Shown here: piece by piece, positions 1-10,290 of the stretch
How the letters are laid out: the number at the start of each line of letters is the position of its first letter
How positions within the stretch are numbered: position 1 is the first letter of the stretch
Assembly (NCBI GenBank): GCA_963556195.1
Contig: OY744523.1
Coordinates: forward strand, 73,387,288-73,451,287
Direction: 5' to 3'
Source of the DNA: Sepiola atlantica
Taxonomy: Eukaryota > Mollusca > Cephalopoda > Sepiida > Sepiolidae
DNA length: 64,000 nt
Notes under the pieces: generated by a model
Seen by the model: only the letters and a program-made list of their open reading frames with translations
Database searches by the model: none
Told to the model about the DNA's origin: nothing
Program-made: the position numbers and the translations under genes

Positions 1-1200
1 CAAAGATGGTGAGGATGGGATTAGTAATTATCAGCCCATAACGATGTAAAATACTGACTTAAAGATTTTGGCCAAGATTTTAGTAAACTGTCTGCAGGTT
101 GCCCTGCATTGTCTTATTAGCTCCGAACAAACTTATGCTGTGAAGGGTAGGACTATCCAGGATAATTTGCTTGATCATTGAGAAAGTCGACACTGAAGCT
201 GTGCTGATCAATTTATATCAGTCTAAACCGTTTGATAAGGTTGATCATCGGTACTTGAAGGCCCACAGTTTCAATCCTGGATTTACGAACCCCGATGCAC
301 TGGTAAAAATGAATGGTTTGAGGTCGAAGTCCTTCAGTGTGTCCAGATCTATTCGTCAAAGATGTCCACTTTCACCGATGCTTTATATGCTTGTGTTAGA
401 GCCCTCTCTTCACAGGCTTAGGACGAATCCGGTCCTACGAGGGATCACTGTAACAGGTGCTTGCACCTTCTTAAAGTACTCTGCCTATGCCGACAGCGTT
501 ACTGTGCTTGCAATGAGCAGTGCCAAGATTAGAGTCGTTGACAGAGAAATCAGATCATAGGAAATGGTAACAGGGGCCAAGATCAACTGCGACAAGTCTG
601 TGGGTTTGTGCATTAGTGCTTGGAAGAGTGTATCCCTATAGGGGCCCTTTAGCTGGGCAAACAGGCCATGTAAGCTACTTGGCGTCTTATTAGCAGTTAT
701 GAAAGTGGTAGTTAGGTCAATGCGTATGAAAGTGGTTTATGGAAGGGAAACCTTTACTTCTCTCGGCCTTATTTGGATTTTCAAGCATTTAATGAAAGAT
801 GGGTGAGAACTGAACGATTGTGTCGAGCGAGAGGTTCTAATCTTAAGTGGTACTTGAATGTGCCTTGGGGAAAGGAATATTGGGTAGCCGAAACGAATGT
901 GGATCATGACCCAGTTAAGTCTGTCTTAAGTTTGTAATAGTTCATAACTTAGCGAGTGTGTACATTGTTTCATTAGGGCCCTCTTTCTCTTTTGTTGTAT
1001 GTCCTCCCTTTGAAATTTTCGAAGGAGGTGTGGTTGTAAATAAAACGTTGGGGCCTGCATCACCTTTTTCGACTAGAAAATCTGTGTATCTGCTACATAT
1101 CTAGAAATGGGGGGGGGGTCTTTTTACTAACACAAAACAACTTTTAAGCATTGTAAATATTTTTATCTTTTTATGTATATAAAATTTTTGGTGTTTGTAG
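1..1200 (+). pseudogene. APE-type LINE, decayed reverse transcriptase and 3' end
   Basis: Decayed non-LTR retrotransposon that enters from the left edge. Bases 1-170 carry a pre-catalytic RT stretch (ILAKILVN...EQTYAVKGRTIQDNL) broken by stops. Bases 171-560 encode RT blocks with NLYQSKPFDKVDH, then SRSIRQRCPLSPMLY, then YSAYADS, where the catalytic YADD has become YADS. Stops follow at 558 and near 640. The 3' part (about 740-1130) matches a second copy at 61925-62420, including the shared GGGGCCTGCATCACCTTT block and a G-rich stretch before TTTTTACTA. The exact clade is uncertain; the motifs fit APE-type LINEs of the Tx1/I/Jockey assemblage. Not functional. Confidence 0.8.
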
Positions 1201-1218
1201 GGCTGAAAAAAAAAGTTT

Positions 1219-1277
1219 TTATCTTTAATTTTAGGAGAGTCAAATAAGGGGAGAGAACTCTAGTTTCAAGTTTCAAC
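1219..1277 (+). repeat. Left terminal inverted repeat of Merlin relic
   Basis: 59-bp arm pairing with 1810-1869. It contains GGAGAGTCAAATAAGG followed by GAGAGAACTCTAG. Confidence 0.8.
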
Positions 1278-1809
1278 TACGCTTTATCTTAAAATGGGAT
1301 ATTTGGTGGCTATGAAAAGACCACCCAATCAGGTTTTTTGGTAATCGTGCCGGCGAGAGATGCAGCAACGTTAATTCCTTTAATAAAAAAATATGTGAGA
1401 CGATTGTGTCTGATTATTGGCGAGACTACGATCATAGGCAAAATAAATATGGCACCCACAAGCAAATGGTGGAATCGTACCTAGCTGAATTCATGTGGAA
1501 ACAAAAATTCCGAAAGGACACTGCACTGGGAACTATTTTCAAACAAATTGCCGAATTTTACCCAGTGTAAAACTGTCATTTATTTCAAAAACTTTATTTA
1601 CCTTGTTTCATGCTTTCCCCTTCCATTTATGTATTTTCCTATTTTTTCCTTCTTCCGTGATAATTTATTTTAATAAATCATTTTATTTTTTATTGGTGCC
1701 GAATGCGTTGTGATTGTTTTATTCCTAAATTATCCTTTTATGCATACATTTTTTAAAACTTTATTTTTGAATAATTACGATCATAAAATCCATTTTAAGA
1801 TACATCATG

Positions 1810-1869
1810 GTTGAAACTTGAAACTAGAGTTCTCTCCCCCTTATTTGACTCTCCTAAAATTAAAGATAA
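1810..1869 (-). repeat. Right terminal inverted repeat of Merlin relic
   Basis: 60-bp arm, the inverted complement of 1219-1277 with one extra base in the C-run. Confidence 0.8.
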
Positions 1870-4766
1870 CATTTTTTTTAATGTGTGTGAAAGGTGATAA
1901 CATATGTACGGACATGAAATGCGTTAGAGTATTATTATATTGATGTTTTCCAACAAGATAACAGGGAATAGCATTTTTAATGATATCACCCCCAGACCAA
2001 TAAAATATGAACGTATACCTAGAATGTTTACATGCGACAAAGGTTTGCAAACTATACAATCGATTTTTGTCAAGTGGCTATAATGTTTGGATCTTGAATA
2101 GAATAGGCACCCTAAAATAAGATACTAAAAAAATATATCTTGCTTTTGTAAATTGATATTTTGCACTTATAATAATTATTTGAATAAAAATTAAATATAC
2201 ACAAAAGTCACATTTATATCTTAAGACAAAATTTAAAAAATAGTTTTATTTTTTTAAATATTTTTAATTTAACCAAAAGTTTGTTGAAGAAAAGAAATGA
2301 AGATATGTTCAGTAAAATAAAGAGATAATAATGTGCATGAAGGTATCCGTTCTCCATTATAATTAAAATTGGCTGTAATAGAAGGTTCATCTGACTCAAA
2401 AGCTGAATTAATAGATAATATTGTAGTAAGAAGTAGCCAGACGATTTGTATTTTTTACACCAAAGTTTCTAATTGGCTGGGGGAGGGCTGGGGTCACTCA
2501 CTCCAATGGTACACCTGTCTATTGAAATCAAAGGAAAGTAGTCCATAAAACAATTAGAAAATGTGACTGCTACAGGAAAATAAAAGTTTCAATTTGATTA
2601 CATGTACCATGTGATCAAATTAAAACGTAATATTCATTTAATTATTTATTTTTTTCACAAGTGCAAAATCTCCATAAACTTCTGATTAAGAAAATCCAAA
2701 ACTATGCATTTTTATTTTGTACTTGCTGCCCCTATCCAGCGTTACCCCAGTGGAGAAATTAGTTGTTTATTTTTCCAGGCCCTATAATTTTAGTTATTAG
2801 CGATAGTTTTTTCTTTGTTTAAAAATAAGCATTAATAATTGTACTGTTGCTGCTTAGATGATTCCTGCAAATAAGGTATGACTTGCATTATTTTTACAAT
2901 CTAACCATTTAAAGAAATAAAAAAATTAATGCTGAAAAGTAAATAGTTGTGATTTAATGTAATATAATTTTATTTTGTTTGTATCATGATTAATAAATTT
3001 AAATAACATTGTTCGGTTTAAGTTAAGAATTTTTAATTAAAAGAAAAAAGTAAGTTTTAATTTATTTCAAAAAAACGAAGAAAGCTGCATAATTACCATA
3101 ATCTGTTTAAAAGTAAATATTCGTTTCTTGGCTTAGTGTTATGTAATGTAATATCAATTTATTTTGTGCGTAAGGGAAGGTATTCTTATGGTTATAAAAG
3201 ATTATTACCAGTTTTATGCGTTTTAAAGGAAGACAGTTTAAGTAGACTTACTTTGATAAGAATATACTAATCAGCCATAAAACGTCCAAGAGTGTCAACA
3301 AAGGCCCCTTGTAGCATTTCATAAATACAACATACTAAATATGTTTTTGCAAACAAATTAGTATACCTCCTGTTGTGATATCCAAGTAATTTTAAGAAAT
3401 AAATAGGTTAATATCTATTTTTTTAAATATCTGAAATCGGACACAGAGAAATGTTGCAATTTCTTTTTATCGGTTTCGTAAGTGGTTGATGCCATTTAGA
3501 TCATAAACAGAAAATGTCCTCAGTCTAACAAATTTCCTAGCCAGAATAAGTATTTTGTGAAAGATAGTGAAACCAATTATATTTTTTAGTGTAAAGAACA
3601 AACCTGCAAGTAAGAAATCCTTAGCCAGACTCGAATATTCATTTGTCATATACAATGCAGCTAAGGTCTAAAGTCGAGAATTATACTTTTTTTATATATT
3701 TTTAAGTATATAAATACTAGATGATTATTCTGCTTGTTATCGCCTAGCAGTTTAATAACTATTCACTACTTGAAATCATTGAAATGAAAGTAATTGATCA
3801 GAAAGAATAGACAAAAGAAACAATAGTAGATAAAAAAAGACAAAACTAAATTAATTAAATTAAAAATAAAATCACTAAGTTAACTACTGGTGATACCAGA
3901 TCAGGCTGCCCTGTGACTCCCTGAGACGAAATTCACCTACATTGACGTTTTTTTGTTTTGTTTTTTTTTTGTAAAACTTAATTATGTTCTACAAAACCAA
4001 AAACAAAAACAACAGCCCCTCTCCCTTTCTCCCTCCCCTTTTTTATTTTTATTTTTCCTACCCTACTCCCGGTCCTGGATATGACCTTAAACTACATCCG
4101 ATGGTGAGATCCGGCTTACGGACTTTGGGGAATGTGGAGCCTCCTCTTAATTACCATTGCTCCCAGGTCCACCCTGACCCGGAGTCGTAGTACCTGTTAG
4201 GGTCCCAACTATGGGTTAAATAGAAACAGATATTAAAAGGGGAAAGAAACAAAAAAGAGAAGAAAACAAGACCAGATTCGGCATTAAATAACCCAAAAAG
4301 GGTTGATATGCCGTAAAACAAAACTACCAAAACTACCATACCTAAGTTAACTAAATTCAAAAAATTGAAAGTTTTTTCCTTCAATGAAAAGTAAGTCAAG
4401 CAAACAAAACGTTATTATTTTATTCCAACCATATAAAGTTTTTTTTCTAAATAAACGAAAATTCTAATAAAAGTAATATATTCTGTTTTTAAAATGCATT
4501 ATTTATGGTAAAAAAATGAGTATATTTTTTGTGTCTATATTAAAAGTGAAATAAATTATTTCCTTTCTTTTTATTACTATCAGTTATAATTAAGATTAAG
4601 CCCCCTTATTTCTCATAAAATTAAATTTGCACACATGCTTGTTTTTTCCATTTTATGTATTATTATCAGTTGCACATGACAATTATATTTGTATATGTGA
4701 GTATTGAAGTGCACTAGACACACATACATTAACTTTTATTATATAGATGACTTTTTATATTATTTG
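1870..4766. other. AT-rich DNA without recognised gene
   Basis: Low-complexity AT-rich sequence. Short open frames here show no family features and several are T-run artefacts. A more GC-rich patch at about 4060-4215 looks like a decayed dispersed repeat, but I cannot name it. Confidence 0.5.
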
Positions 4767-4853
4767 CATTATTTGGTTCTCATCTTGGATGTTATACTTA
4801 CAATGTTTCAGTTGATGTCACCTCTGACCATTTTTAGGTGCGTCTTGTCAAAC
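4767..4853 (+). repeat. Copy C of a ~85-bp terminal motif
   Basis: Shares TTCTCATCTTGGATGTTAT and the following segments with 53266-53350 (same strand) and 58272-58384 (opposite strand). The motif contains a GTTT..GA/C..AATGT block and a CTTGTC block. I infer it is the end of a Penelope-like or similar element. Here it stands alone with AT-rich DNA after it. Confidence 0.6.
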
Positions 4854-5083
4854 TCCATGCAAATAATACAAATTATCCAAATAATCATCAAAAACTTACG
4901 AAACATAATAGATGACGTTTGTTTAATTTTTTTTCAAATAAAGATTCTAAGCACAGAATCGTTGCATTGTTTGTTTATAAATGAACCGGAAATAAATCTT
5001 TTGACCCTTTTTTCAGTATCTCATTTTGGGATGCTTATTGTATCCAAGATCCTAAGGATTTTTATATGATCATATTAACTAAC

Positions 5084-5259
5084 CTTGAACTGACTTCTGG
5101 GTGGATTGAGGACAATGCTTCTTTGATTGAATTTGTGCAGGATGCCCCAGATTTTGCACTGCAGCTGACAATTTTCACATCCTCTGACCTTTTCAGTTGT
5201 TTGCCATAATAGTCTTCGACATCTGCGTACACTCTGTTCGCATTCTCTCGTTTTACATT
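5084..5259 (-). CDS. AS3MT: Arsenite methyltransferase internal exon (N-terminal part)
   Basis: Read on the minus strand, this 176-bp exon encodes about 58 residues that match the N-terminal part of arsenite methyltransferase, the SAM-dependent cytosolic enzyme that methylates trivalent arsenic. Visible family features are a DV..YYG..LKRS block, a following Cys in the position of the conserved N-terminal cysteine, and an I.EAL..(I/V)H.EV..R block that in the family directly precedes the YYGCG motif. Upstream of the exon is a long T-rich tract ending in TTTTCAG (acceptor at 5260-5261); downstream is AAG followed by GTTAGT (donor at 5082-5083). The frame is open throughout, begins in phase 0 and ends in phase 2 with AG of a split Arg codon. 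Flanking exons were looked for and not recognised: exon 1 should lie at higher and the YYGCG exon at lower coordinates. No frameshift or stop is seen, so I infer a live exon, though an isolated exon relic cannot be excluded. Confidence 0.8.
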
Positions 5260-5378
5260 CTGAAAACAAAGCAAAAAAAAAAAATAACATGGTAGCGTTA
5301 AATAAGATGCAAGGGGGGGTCATTCAACTCGTCTATATCTACAACCACTGTAAATAATTTTCTTTTCTGTCTTTATGT

Positions 5379-5615
5379 ACCTAAAACTACACAAAACTTC
5401 CATGAACAAAGTTTCTTTCCAAGAATTCCCGTCTGTGGAACACAATGCAAGAGACCTGCTTCCTAGCTGACTACAACATAGTTACTTTCAAATTCAATGT
5501 TAACATATTCTTGTCGAACCATGTTCTTAAATAATCAAATTAATCCCAGTGTCACCCATCATCTCCAATCCTCTCAAAGTGTTGTCTCATCGTCAACCTG
5601 ACAAACTCATTAACC
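5379..5615 (+). pseudogene. L2/CR1-like LINE 3' end, part 1 (split by gypsy insertion)
   Basis: Homologous to 22945-23195: both carry the CAAAGTTTCTTTC..AAGAA and CTGTGGAAC blocks and then the C-terminal FK..VN segment of an L2-like reverse transcriptase, followed by 3' UTR. Frameshifted. The sequence resumes at 9618, on the other side of the gypsy element. Confidence 0.7.
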
Positions 5616-5872
5616 TGTAGTGATGGCACGGAAGGAGACAGTCGTCTAACCAAGACGCGGACCCACGCCCATTAAATTACGAGACTGAGAGGGTTGTATT
5701 ATGCAAATCAGGTGTGGCAAAGAAGGCTAAATAAAAGGCGGTGTTTTTTGGATCAGGGAGAGTTGAGGAGAGAACGTCACGAAGTTCGCATGCATTTGGA
5801 TAATACGGTTAAAAGAAAGAAAAACGTGTTGCCCGGAAGAAAAAGGAACACAATTCACAAGTCACTATTACA
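5616..5872 (+). repeat. 5' LTR of gypsy element
   Basis: 257 bp, TG...CA ends. It contains ATGCAAAT (5701-5708) and an AATAAAAGG box (about 5730-5738) that could act as TATA or poly(A) signal. It is 6 bp longer than the 3' LTR because of an AAGTCA insertion/duplication near the end, with scattered substitutions, so the insertion is not very recent. Confidence 0.93.
5701..5739 (+). promoter_or_regulatory. Putative LTR promoter: octamer plus TATA-like box
   Basis: A perfect ATGCAAAT octamer lies about 25 bp before AAATAAAAGGCGG. Both are kept in the 3' LTR (9452-9490). The octamer is a known POU-factor site; its use here is inference. Confidence 0.4.
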
Positions 5873-5920
5873 AGCTATTTCAGCTTTTTTGCTATAGCGA
5901 AGGTACGCATACACAGTGAA

Positions 5921-6586
5921 ATGGTAAAGCCATTTACTGGCGAGGGAGACGTGGTTGCATGACTGAAGAAACTGAGTTTGGTGGCGAGACTTTAGAAGGT
6001 GGATGATGTGACGAGCCTGCTCTCATTATATCTGGAGGGGGACGCGTTGGCCCTGTACTTGGAGATGGACGAGAGCGACCAACTGGACATAGAGCAGATA
6101 GAGGCCCGGTTAAAGGAGGCGTTTACGGACGGCGTGTCACAGCCTATAGGACCATGGTTAGATGGGCTGGCGAGAAGGTGGATGTTTATGCCAATAACAT
6201 CAGACGGTTGGTTGGACTAGCCGGTTTCGATGGCGTCGGACTGGAGAAGTTTGTCGAACTGGTTTTTGTCACAGGATTCCCTGAGGCCAAACATTGAGAC
6301 TCTAATAGCGAGAACAAGGGTGCTAACAACAGTTAGGGACCAAAGCCAACATGTGATTGCAGCCGTGCATCCACCCGGCAGTAAATCATCAGTTCCCAAG
6401 AGCTGCCCCAGCGCTGGTATAACCTGCTACAGATGCGGCGGCAGGATTCACATAGCAAGAGACTGCCTAAGACGTGAAACACATTGCTACCAATGCGGCA
6501 AGGTTAGACACTGGGCTCAGAACTGTTCGGGAAACGAGCCAGGGGACGAAGCATCAGCGCCAGCCTTCTCCCCCACTAGGATGTAA
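5921..6586 (+). pseudogene. gag: Gypsy gag (capsid and two zinc knuckles), broken
   Basis: The gag frame opens at ATG 5921 and has stops at codon 14 (5960-5962) and codon 25 (5993-5995). A capsid-like helical segment follows (LEGDALALYLEMDE..., IEARLKEAF). The frame shifts near 6136 and again near 6290, then runs open to the stop at 6584-6586. The C-terminal third has two CX2CX4HX4C knuckles, CYRCGGRIHIARDC (about 6424-6465) and CYQCGKVRHWAQNC (about 6484-6525), which bind packaged RNA in this class. The protease frame is -1 relative to this last gag frame, as expected if pol was made by -1 frameshifting. Confidence 0.85.
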
Positions 6587-6990
6587 ACAGGGCGCTCCCG
6601 GAGGTTACTATCCATGTTGATGGAATGCGGTGTTTGGTGTTAGTTGACACGGGATGTTCACAAACAATAATAGATGCAAGCCGATGCCGATCCTGGAAGA
6701 CAGCGAAGGTGGATATCGTGACTGTTCGAGGCGCGTCCGGTGCATGCTGCGGCAGTGGGGTGGTCACCATTGTCACAGATGAAAGCAATGCTGTCAGGAT
6801 AGATGTTCTGGTGGTGCATGGTAGACCACTGGGGTTTGATCTATTATTGGGGATCGATGCGATTAAAGCGTTGGGAGGTGTCACTGTGGGACCTACAGGA
6901 GCGGTTCGGATCGGTGACAGGAAAGTTTCTATGTGTGCGGCTATCTCCATAAATGAACCCGACTTTACTGCTACTTTCGGCAGTCAGAGA
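6587..6990 (+). pseudogene. Gypsy aspartic protease
   Basis: Retropepsin-like domain in the frame of the open segment 6625-7011. The catalytic triad DTG is seen in LVDTGCSQTIID, and LLLGIDAIKALGG matches the (I/L)LG flap-side motif. It is the processing protease of the gag-pol polyprotein. Sequence between this domain and the RT is short; the frame changes at about 6970-6990, and some linker appears deleted. Protease motifs themselves look intact. Confidence 0.85.
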
Positions 6991-8041
6991 CGAAATTCGA
7001 CCAGAATATGATCAGGAGCTCCGCACGTGTATGGATAAGGGTTGGCTCGTGCCATACCCGGAAGAAAGGCTGGGACCTCCCAAGGGTTTGATTCCGTTGA
7101 TGGCCGTGGTACAGCAGAATAAGGCAAGGGTGCACCCAGTGATGGACTATCGCGAACTTAACGATCATGTGGACATATTCACGGCAAACACAGATGCTTG
7201 CGCTGCAAAGATGCGTGAATGGCGCCAGAAAGTAGCTAACGCATCTCTGCTGGATCTCAGGAGAGCATACCTCCAAGTACGAATTCACAAGACACTGTGG
7301 CCGTACCAGACTATGGAGATCAATGGAAAGAGGTACTGTATGACGCGTCTAGGATTTGGATTAAATGTGGCTCCCCTTGTCATGAAGGCCATCATCAGCA
7401 TGGTCCTATCGCAGGAGGAAGCCATGGACCGCACAACATCGGCTTACATCGATGATATCCTGGTCGACAAAGATGTCATGCCCGCATCTTGTGTCAGGGA
7501 ACATTTGGCTCGGTTCGGACTGGAATGTAAGGACCCAGAGCGGTTGGGGGACGGCACATGCGTACTGGGATTAATGGTCTGGAAGGAGCGTGGCGTCTTG
7601 CGCTGGAAACGAGGAAACACGGTTCAAGAAGTTCCCGATATCATCACACGACGAACCGTGTTCTCCTTGTGTGGAAGGCTTGTTGGGCACTTCCCAGTAT
7701 GTGCATGGCTTCGTGTGGCATGTGGAGTGATTAAGAGGAGAGCCAGTTCAATCACAAAAGGCTGGGATGACAAAGTGACTGACTCCCCTCTCCGGAATAT
7801 GATGTGCGAGACTATGGATGCAGTGAAGCGGAGTAATCCAGCTTGTGGAGACTGGTGCGTGAACAGCCGGGAAGTGAATGTATGGGTTGATGCCAGCTCG
7901 CTAGCAACTAGGGTAGCATTGGAAAGACAGGGGACAGTGTTGGAAGATGCTTGTTGGCTGCGACCTGAGAACGATGCCCAGCATATTAATTTAGCCGAAC
8001 TGGACGCCGTGTTGAAGGGCATCAACTTGGCTCTGCAGTAG
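6953..8041 (+). pseudogene. pol: Gypsy reverse transcriptase and first part of RNase H
   Basis: An open stretch of 362 codons. RT features in order: VMDYRELNDH, SLLDLRRAYLQV (catalytic D), RLGFGLNVAP, and the polymerase box YIDDI at about 7445-7459 with both aspartates present. RNase H begins near residue 305 with VNVWVDASS and AELDAVL. A TAG at 8039-8041 ends the frame in the middle of RNase H, probably from a Trp codon; the homologous frame continues past it. Unlike most parts of this element, the RT is almost undamaged. Confidence 0.88.
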
Positions 8042-8833
8042 CAGAGCAAGGTATTGCATATAAAGACCGACTCTGCATGTGTGTACCACTGAGTGTCGGA
8101 CACTCTAACTGAGAAAACACGAGTTCGCACCAAGGCAGCCAGTGAGATGCTAATTAGGAGACGATTGAGCACACTCAAGGAGCTGGTGATAGAGTACAAG
8201 CTCTCGGTGGACGTAACATTGGTTGCATCGATTCAAAACGTGGCCCACCAACTGACGCACGTGCCACAGTGGTGGTTTGACACAATGAAAAGGGAAAAGG
8301 GGGCCGAGCCCCTGATCGGTGCTGTACACGTAGATGAACTGGACATGGCCCGGATCATGGATATTCACAAACGCAGTGGACACCCAGGAGTGCGATGCAC
8401 GACTTATTTCATCAGAAGAGTTTGTCCTGTAACAGCGAAAGCAACGGTTAAGTCGGCTATACGTACGTGCGTGGAATGCCAATCAATAGATCCAGCGCTG
8501 GTCCACTGGGAGAAGGGAAAACTGGAGGTGAGCAGCAACTGGCAGAGGTTGGGGATGGACATTACACATTACGGTGGTTATCATTTCCTAACTATCATAG
8601 ATTGTGGCCCGTCGCGGTTTTCTGTGTGGAGGCAGTTGGGACGACAGGACTCGGCGAGCATGATTGGTCAACTGAGAGTTGTCTTTTTTGAGCGTGGCCC
8701 ACTGCGGGAACTGCTCATGGATAACGACACAGCCTTTTGCAGCAGGGAGCCTGAGATTCCGTTGTGCATATGCCTTGGCCGGGAACAGAATTGCAGAGCG
8801 GTGCCACCGTACCATAAAACGGATTGTGGCTAG
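8042..8833 (+). pseudogene. pol: Gypsy RNase H end and integrase N-terminus/core
   Basis: It continues the pol frame after the TAG, with the KTDSACVYH block and another stop (8090-8092). Then come the rest of RNase H, the integrase HHCC zinc domain (HKRSGHPGV ... CVECQ) and the catalytic core with GMDITHYGG (first Asp) and LLMDNDTAF (second Asp). The frame is lost at about 8740-8760, before the third catalytic residue. Confidence 0.85.
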
Positions 8834-9411
8834 AATGAGCTGCTCCATACAAGAGGCTGTCTACTGGCATAACGTGACCCCAAGTGACAATGACTCACAT
8901 TTGACCGCACCAGCCAATGCGATCTACCGTTACGAAGTGAGGGTAAAAGGGGTTGACGTGGTGCCATCATCAGCAGGTCGTGAACACGGTCCTTACCAGG
9001 GGGGGAGACTGCGTGTGGGTGAAGTCACCGGAGAATCGCTGCACCACGAGATTTGGCCAAGGTCGGGTAACAGAACTAATCAGTCCACAATCTGTCGTGG
9101 TGAATGGAAAGCCCAGACATGTGAAGGACCTGTGCCCCTGCTACAGTGTCCTCTCGTTAGAGGAAGATTCTGACAGCGCAACATCTTCAGAGAGTCTGAC
9201 AACTGACGACGACACAGACGAGACGAAAGTAGAAGCCCGTGCCCCCGAAGAGTCCCACACCCCCGAAGAAGTCCATGCCTTTGAAGAAGCCCCACTTTTG
9301 CAAAAGAGCACCCGGCAAAGACGACCGCCGAGGTGTCATCTTTGTGATCATGAGATCAGGGGGGAGTGTAGTGACAGCACAGAAGGAGACAGTCGTCAAA
9401 CCGAGGCGTGA
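8745..9411 (+). pseudogene. pol: Gypsy integrase C-terminal half and tail
   Basis: After the frameshift, the core helix with the third acidic residue is in another frame (AERCHRTIKRIVARMS, about 8788-8835) and is followed by the NVTPSDN segment. A second shift near 8970 leads to GDCVWVKSPENRCTTRFGQG, a GPY/F-like DNA-binding tail, an acidic low-complexity stretch and a Arg/Pro-rich end. The frame stops at 9409-9411 inside the 3' LTR, which is normal for gypsy elements. Confidence 0.8.
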
Positions 9412-9617
9412 ACCCACGTCCATTAAATTACGAGACTGAGAGGGTTACAGTATGCAAATCAGCTGTGGTAAAGAAGGCTAAATAAAAGGCGGTGTTTTTT
9501 GGATCGGGGGCGAGTTGAGTAGAGAACGTCACGAAGTTCGCATGCGTTTAAATAATACGGTTAACAGAAGGAAAAACATGTTGCCCGGAAGAAAAAGGAA
9601 CACAATTCACTATTACA
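9367..9617 (+). repeat. 3' LTR of gypsy element
   Basis: 251 bp, colinear with 5616-5872. It contains ATGCAAAT at 9452-9459 and the same AATAAAAGGCGG box. It is preceded by a G-rich polypurine tract and followed by the TAACC target duplicate. Confidence 0.93.
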
Positions 9618-9690
9618 TAACCCTTATCCTCGAGTGGCTTTTGGGTCTTGATAAGTAGTGACTAATTGGTATAAAACAATTATTAAAAAG
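9618..9690 (+). repeat. L2/CR1-like LINE 3' UTR, part 2
   Basis: Begins with TAACCCTTATCCTCGAGTGG and continues with a CTTGATAAG block. The same run is found uninterrupted at 23191-23240, downstream of the same LINE end, which shows where the gypsy element landed. Confidence 0.75.
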
Positions 9691-10018
9691 TGTTAACTCA
9701 AAGTACAGTAATTAGGTAGCTACCAGCATAATATGGATACTGCCCTAATTATTGTCCTTTATATGGTTTATTTTCCACTAAATTTCTTTGTTTTTCAGTC
9801 ATCTGTACATTGTGCGCATGTGCGGTTTGCAAACAAAAACAATGTTAAAGTGCCCTATTTTCCTATAGATTTTGTTCTCTGCGTCAGTAGCATAACGGCT
9901 ACAGATAAAAAAACACCTACTAGAAAGTTGAGCGTTAAAATCCAACTGACCCATAAGAATTTTCTTTTAACGATAATTTACATATACATCGAAGGGAGTG
10001 GGTCAGGGCGAAGACAGA
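9691..10018. other. No recognised gene
   Basis: A 99-codon frame (9733-10032) has no recognisable features. A TTTTTCAG stretch near 9799 resembles a splice acceptor, but what follows matches no family I know. Confidence 0.4.
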
Positions 10019-10290
10019 AGTGGTGCTTTTAATAGAAATATGTCATACTTTTGCCCCGGGCAATGGAAGAGGAGGGGCGGGGGAGAGGAGTCGACCCGGG
10101 AACAGACAGCTTTTGCTCCAGTCAACGCGGAGAGGGGGCTGAGGTGAGGCGGGCGACTGCGGAAGAGACAGCTTTCACCCAAGGCAATGGGGAGAAAGGG
10201 GCAACGGGGAGAGGAGGCTGTGACATAGAGCGACCAGTGAAGAGAGAGCCCTGGGTAACGCCGGGTACCTCTGTGTAAATTTATCTCCTA
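10019..10290 (+). repeat. Dispersed GC-rich family X, copy 1
   Basis: Related to 41465-41740 and 43016-43265 read on the opposite strand. Shared blocks, in order: AATAGAAATATGTCATACTTTTGC, a GGCAA..GG patch, GAGACAGCTTT, a second GGCAA..GG patch, and the end CTGGGTAACGCCGGGTACC (10251-10269). Purine-rich with no lasting reading frame. It behaves like a short non-autonomous element whose 3' end is the AACGCCGGGTA motif. Confidence 0.6.

Larger units (their letters stand above)
1219..1869 (+). mobile_element. Merlin-superfamily DNA transposon relic with ~59-bp TIRs
   Basis: The left arm 1219-1277 and right arm 1810-1869 are inverted complements differing by about a one-base indel. Between them, 1348-1566 encodes pieces of an ISXO2/IS1016-type (Merlin) transposase. 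A PARDAATLIPLI segment in one frame is followed after a frameshift by TIVSDYWRDY. About 40 residues then appear deleted before GTHKQMVESYLAEFMWKQKF and the C-terminal IAEFYP, ending in a stop at 1567-1569. The SDYW and EFMW blocks are characteristic of the IS1595/ISXO2 domain. The rest of the interior (1570-1809) is AT-rich with no recognisable coding. No clear 8-9-bp target duplication could be set because the inverted ends run into T/A-rich flanks. Dead element, or a non-autonomous copy mobilised by a relative. Confidence 0.75.
5616..9617 (+). mobile_element. Ty3/gypsy LTR retrotransposon, structurally complete, coding broken
   Basis: A 4002-bp element with LTRs at 5616-5872 and 9367-9617, both starting TGTAGTGA and ending ACTATTACA. 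TAACC flanks it directly on both sides (5611-5615 and 9618-9622), giving a 5-bp target duplication. The order gag, protease, RT, RNase H, integrase is that of Ty3/gypsy. In-frame stops and frameshifts occur in gag, at the PR-RT border, in RNase H and in integrase, so it cannot move by itself. A purine-rich tract GGGGGGAG lies just before the 3' LTR. No TGG-starting primer site follows the 5' LTR. The element sits inside an older L2-like LINE end, which dates it as the later insertion. Confidence 0.92.

Noticed and set aside
4060..4215. GC-richer patch as a tRNA-derived SINE
   Set aside because: No convincing A and B box pair.
7624..8199. 191-codon minus-strand frame
   Set aside because: Shadow of gypsy pol.
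9733..10032. 99-codon frame after a TTTTTCAG acceptor-like site
   Set aside because: No family match and it overlaps dispersed family X at its end.
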